A stretch of 7,974 nt of DNA from DASWVC01 sp036401335 (GTDB lineage Bacteria > Verrucomicrobiota > Verrucomicrobiia > Chthoniobacterales > JAFAMB01), in the NCBI GenBank assembly GCA_036401335.1, contig DASWVC010000342.1, positions 1 through 7,974 on the forward strand, written 5' to 3'. Position 1 is the first letter of the stretch. The number at the start of each line of letters is the position of its first letter. Position numbers and translations under genes: made by a program. Shown piece after piece: positions 5,985 to 7,974 of this stretch. The notes under the pieces are model-generated. The model saw only the letters and a program-made list of their open reading frames with translations. It was not told the DNA's origin and did not search any database.

Positions 5985-6626
5985 TTGAATGAAGTCCACC
6001 AGTCCGCGTCTAAACTTTCAACGAGGCACACGTTGCACGAAGCGGTCGAAGTAGAGGATGGTGAATTGGTGAGACGGTGCCAAGCCGGTGACACGGCTGC
6101 ATTCAACGATTTAGTCACCAGATACCGCGGGAAAGCGTTTAGCATGGCTTATGGGATGGTCCAAAATGAACAGGACGCCTGGGACTTGGCTCAGGAAGGC
6201 TTTTTAAAGGCGTGGCGTTCTATTCACCGGTTTAAAGGAGAATCCTCCTTTTACACTTGGTTGTACCGGATCATGACCAACGTCACGATCGATGCCCTCC
6301 GGCGGAAGGGCATCCGGGGAGAAACAGAGTTCGACGACCAGATCGCGCCCGCCAGTGTGGACCCGGGATCACGGACGACCCCTTCGGCTGCTCCGTTGCC
6401 CCATCGCAAGCTGGAACAGAATGAGATTGGCCAGCGCATCCAGGAGGCGATCGCAAAGCTGACACCGGAACATCGCGCGGTGATCGTGATGAAAGAATTG
6501 GAAGATTTACAATACAACGAGATTGCTGAGATCCTGGGCTGCTCCATTGGCACCGTGATGTCCCGCCTCTTTTACGCCCGGAAGAAATTGCAGACCCTGC
6601 TGAAAGACGTCTATGAAACCCTTTGA
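5985..6626 (+). CDS. ECF-type RNA polymerase sigma-70 factor (RpoE-like)
   Basis: Alternative sigma factor of the extracytoplasmic-function type, directing RNA polymerase to a dedicated promoter set. Length is 213 residues from TTG 5985 (226 from ATG 5946). Seen: region 2 from about 40 to 108, with AFNDLVTRYRGKAF, DAWDLAQEGFLKAWRSI for core binding and -10 recognition, and FYTWLYRIMTNVTIDALRRK; a linker of about 45 residues rich in Pro, Ser and Thr; region 4 from about 155 to 208, with LTPEHRAVIVMKELEDLQYNEIAEILGCSIGTV, whose helix-turn-helix reads the -35. The split into two domains without region 3 defines the ECF group. The TTG start has a good Shine-Dalgarno 14 bp after the previous gene. 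Its last 14 bases overlap the next gene, probably its anti-sigma factor. Which stimulus it answers to is not visible. Confidence 0.92.
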   Translation: MNEVHQSASKLSTRHTLHEAVEVEDGELVRRCQAGDTAAFNDLVTRYRGKAFSMAYGMVQNEQDAWDLAQEGFLKAWRSIHRFKGESSFYTWLYRIMTNVTIDALRRKGIRGETEFDDQIAPASVDPGSRTTPSAAPLPHRKLEQNEIGQRIQEAIAKLTPEHRAVIVMKELEDLQYNEIAEILGCSIGTVMSRLFYARKKLQTLLKDVYETL

Positions 6627-7110
6627 AGAGCGATACACGGCGTGGGTGGATGGGTTGCTGGTGGGAGAGGAACGGGAAATTTTCGAGCGTGAATACCCGA
6701 TGTTGGTTGGTGAACGGGAGGCCATGGGCAAACTGCAGGGGTTGATTAAGCAACAAGTCCGCCCGCCTCCTTTGGCCCACCCCGATTTTTTTAACTCCGA
6801 GTTACTCAGGCGTATCGAGCTTGAACAGGTTTCAAAAGAGCCGCTGGCAACGCGGCGAACCTGGCTTGGGTTTCCCCGCCTGGCCTGGGCGGGCTTAGGT
6901 TCCGCATTGGCCTTTTTGGCTGCAGTCATTTTCATGGTGCTGACGCCTCATCCTTCGAAGGACCCGCACGATTCCTACATGGCCGAAGTCCTTAAAGCCC
7001 AAACAAATGCTCCGGGTGTAAAAGCCACCGTGGATTCAAACAAGAACGTCACCATCATCAAGTTGGATGGGCTGGAAAAAGTTCCGGCGGAGAACGAGCT
7101 GAAGAAATAG
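6613..7110 (+). CDS. Single-span membrane protein, probable anti-sigma factor
   Basis: Probably binds and holds the sigma factor encoded just upstream, with its N-terminus in the cytoplasm. It is 165 residues long. The N-terminal region resembles anti-sigma domains (ERYTAWVDGLLVGEEREIFE, residues 6-25, like the usual Y-x-D-G-x-L opening followed by helices). There is no HxxxCxxC zinc motif. A basic/Pro segment leads to one hydrophobic span at about 90-110 (GLGSALAFLAAVIFMVL), then a short tail of about 54 residues outside the cytoplasm, with KATVDSNKNVTIIKLDGLEKV forming possible strands. ATG 6613 lies inside the last codons of the sigma gene (14-bp overlap), typical of translational coupling and of sigma/anti-sigma pairs. 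The assignment rests on position, topology and the weak motif, so it is good but not proven. Confidence 0.75.
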   Translation: MKPFEERYTAWVDGLLVGEEREIFEREYPMLVGEREAMGKLQGLIKQQVRPPPLAHPDFFNSELLRRIELEQVSKEPLATRRTWLGFPRLAWAGLGSALAFLAAVIFMVLTPHPSKDPHDSYMAEVLKAQTNAPGVKATVDSNKNVTIIKLDGLEKVPAENELKK

Positions 7111-7122
7111 CAAGGCAGCATT

Positions 7123-7617
7123 ATGCTGGGGGTTAAGCTTTGTGCAGGGCGGCTAGGCAAAGCTTCTTATTATAGGTTGATTTTCGGGGTTTGGTTGCTC
7201 CTCGCCGGCGCGGAAGTAAGCTCCGCACAGGTGCAGCCGATGCCGAACGTCTGGGGTTGTCTGCTCTATGCGTCCAATGCCCCTTCTCCGGTTCAAGCTC
7301 CCGACCGCATAAATCCATTCGACAAAACACTCGAGGAGGAGACGGGCTTTAAGTCGTTGGAACGCGTCGGCGAAAACCAGACCGCGATGGTTGCAGGGCG
7401 CGACGGCGTTTTAACGTTTCCGGGAGAGCTCAGGGTGATGATCACGAACTTGTCCCAGGAGAGGGATGGGCGGCTCCTGGTGGCCCTCCAGGTTTACCGC
7501 GGTACCAAGGAACTTTTGCTTACGCAGGCAAGGCTTCGTGAAGGCGTCCCGCTATTTATCCGGGGACCCGCCTGGCGGCAAGGTGAACTGATCATCGCGG
7601 TCGTGATCGGGCCCTGA
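7123..7617 (+). CDS. Uncharacterised exported protein with signal peptide
   Basis: Not recognised; 164 residues. Residues 1-18 are basic (KLCAGRLGKASYYR), 19-30 hydrophobic (LIFGVWLLLAGA), then SSA|Q gives a probable signal-peptidase I site after A35, so a mature protein of about 129 residues outside the cytoplasmic membrane. No lipobox cysteine is present. The mature part is predicted mostly beta: VLTFPGELRVMITNL, RLLVALQVYRGTKELLL, LREGVPLFIRGPAW and GELIIAVVIG. One cysteine (C46) remains in the mature protein. ATG 7123 has AAGG 7 bases upstream and begins 12 bp after the anti-sigma stop, so it is part of the same operon. It may be an envelope component, or a sensor or target of the sigma pathway; that is inference from position. 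Confidence 0.8.
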   Translation: MLGVKLCAGRLGKASYYRLIFGVWLLLAGAEVSSAQVQPMPNVWGCLLYASNAPSPVQAPDRINPFDKTLEEETGFKSLERVGENQTAMVAGRDGVLTFPGELRVMITNLSQERDGRLLVALQVYRGTKELLLTQARLREGVPLFIRGPAWRQGELIIAVVIGP

Positions 7618-7624
7618 TTTTTTT
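7606..7624 (+). terminator. Possible weak intrinsic terminator of the sigma operon
   Basis: ATCGG and CTGAT can form a 5-bp stem (one G-U) with a 3-base loop, followed by six Ts. It overlaps the stop codon of the exported protein gene. The T run and position at the end of the gene row fit a terminator, but the stem is short and weak. Confidence 0.3.
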
Positions 7625-7834
7625 CTGCCCTTCTCGGCGAAGCCGCTGGTTCGCATCAACTCAGGGTTCAGGTTCTTGGTTGCTGCCACGGCCTTTCCCA
7701 TCAATAATTCAAGCAAGGATTTTCTAGCAACCTTGTCTGGACCTTGCCCCGTGATGAATTAACATCGGAGCTTTGAGCCAAAAATACCTCCGGTTACGGC
7801 AGCAGGGAGTCGCCGATCGGACATGCGAGCGACC

Positions 7835-7907
<73 letters not shown>

Positions 7908-7974
7908 TCCGCTATAAACCCTAAGCGTGCTTTTTAAAGGAGCGTGCGCCTCGGAGGATGGCACCCCGCAGCCA

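Noticed and set aside
7582..7610. GATCA/TGATC inverted repeat near the end of the exported gene
   Set aside because: Five base pairs with a 9-base loop inside coding sequence and too far from the T run; the nearer 7606-7624 stem is the better terminator candidate.
7759..7785. TTAACA and AAAAAT as a promoter for the tRNA
   Set aside because: Spacing is 15 bases, the -10 is poor, and the leader would be about 50 bases; not enough to call.
7924..7947. Direct repeat AGCGTGC twice, 17 bases apart, just after the tRNA
   Set aside because: Seven bases twice is expected by chance; there is no tRNA-end duplicate or integrase to suggest an attachment site.

Overview
The window is about 8 kb of bacterial chromosome with roughly 58-60% GC, densely packed, with no mobile elements, no CRISPR array and no rRNA. 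Several unrelated genes begin without a clear Shine-Dalgarno sequence. Together with the gene set (zinc-ribbon threonine synthase, HPr with a regulatory serine, RlmN, an ECF sigma factor with a membrane partner and an exported protein, and several unfamiliar small proteins), this suggests a Verrucomicrobiota-like (PVC group) organism. That assignment is inference; no rRNA or other decisive marker is present.

Left half (1-4032) is all on the minus strand. In transcription order it holds a 181-residue unknown protein (4032-3487), a 206 bp gap, an 88-residue unknown protein (3280-3014), an HPr phosphocarrier (ending 2692), threonine synthase thrC (2685-1495), a 166 bp gap, a 202-residue protein with a PAS-like N-terminus (1328-720), and the first two thirds of a cysteine synthase/cystathionine beta-synthase family enzyme that runs off the window at base 1. 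The 88-residue gene, HPr and thrC are tightly spaced and look like one operon. The two PLP enzymes belong to the same fold family and to linked amino-acid pathways (homoserine to threonine; serine/homocysteine to cystathionine or cysteine).

Right half (4163-7907) is all on the plus strand: rlmN (23S rRNA A2503 methyltransferase), a 215-residue acidic/helical unknown, an ECF sigma-70 factor, an overlapping single-span membrane protein that is probably its anti-sigma factor, an exported protein with a signal peptide, a 217 bp gap, and a tRNA with anticodon CAT that is best read as tRNA-Ile2. The sigma, membrane protein and exported protein genes overlap or lie within 12 bp, so they form one signalling cassette.

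The divergent region 4033-4162 separates the halves. The most unusual feature lies at its left edge. In the minus-strand transcript the start codon of the 181-residue gene sits at the loop/stem junction of a 12-bp hairpin, and a competing upstream hairpin could release it. No defence system or clearly new multi-gene machine was recognised. The best candidates for novelty are this start-codon hairpin, the sigma/membrane/exported triad, and the uncharacterised proteins.
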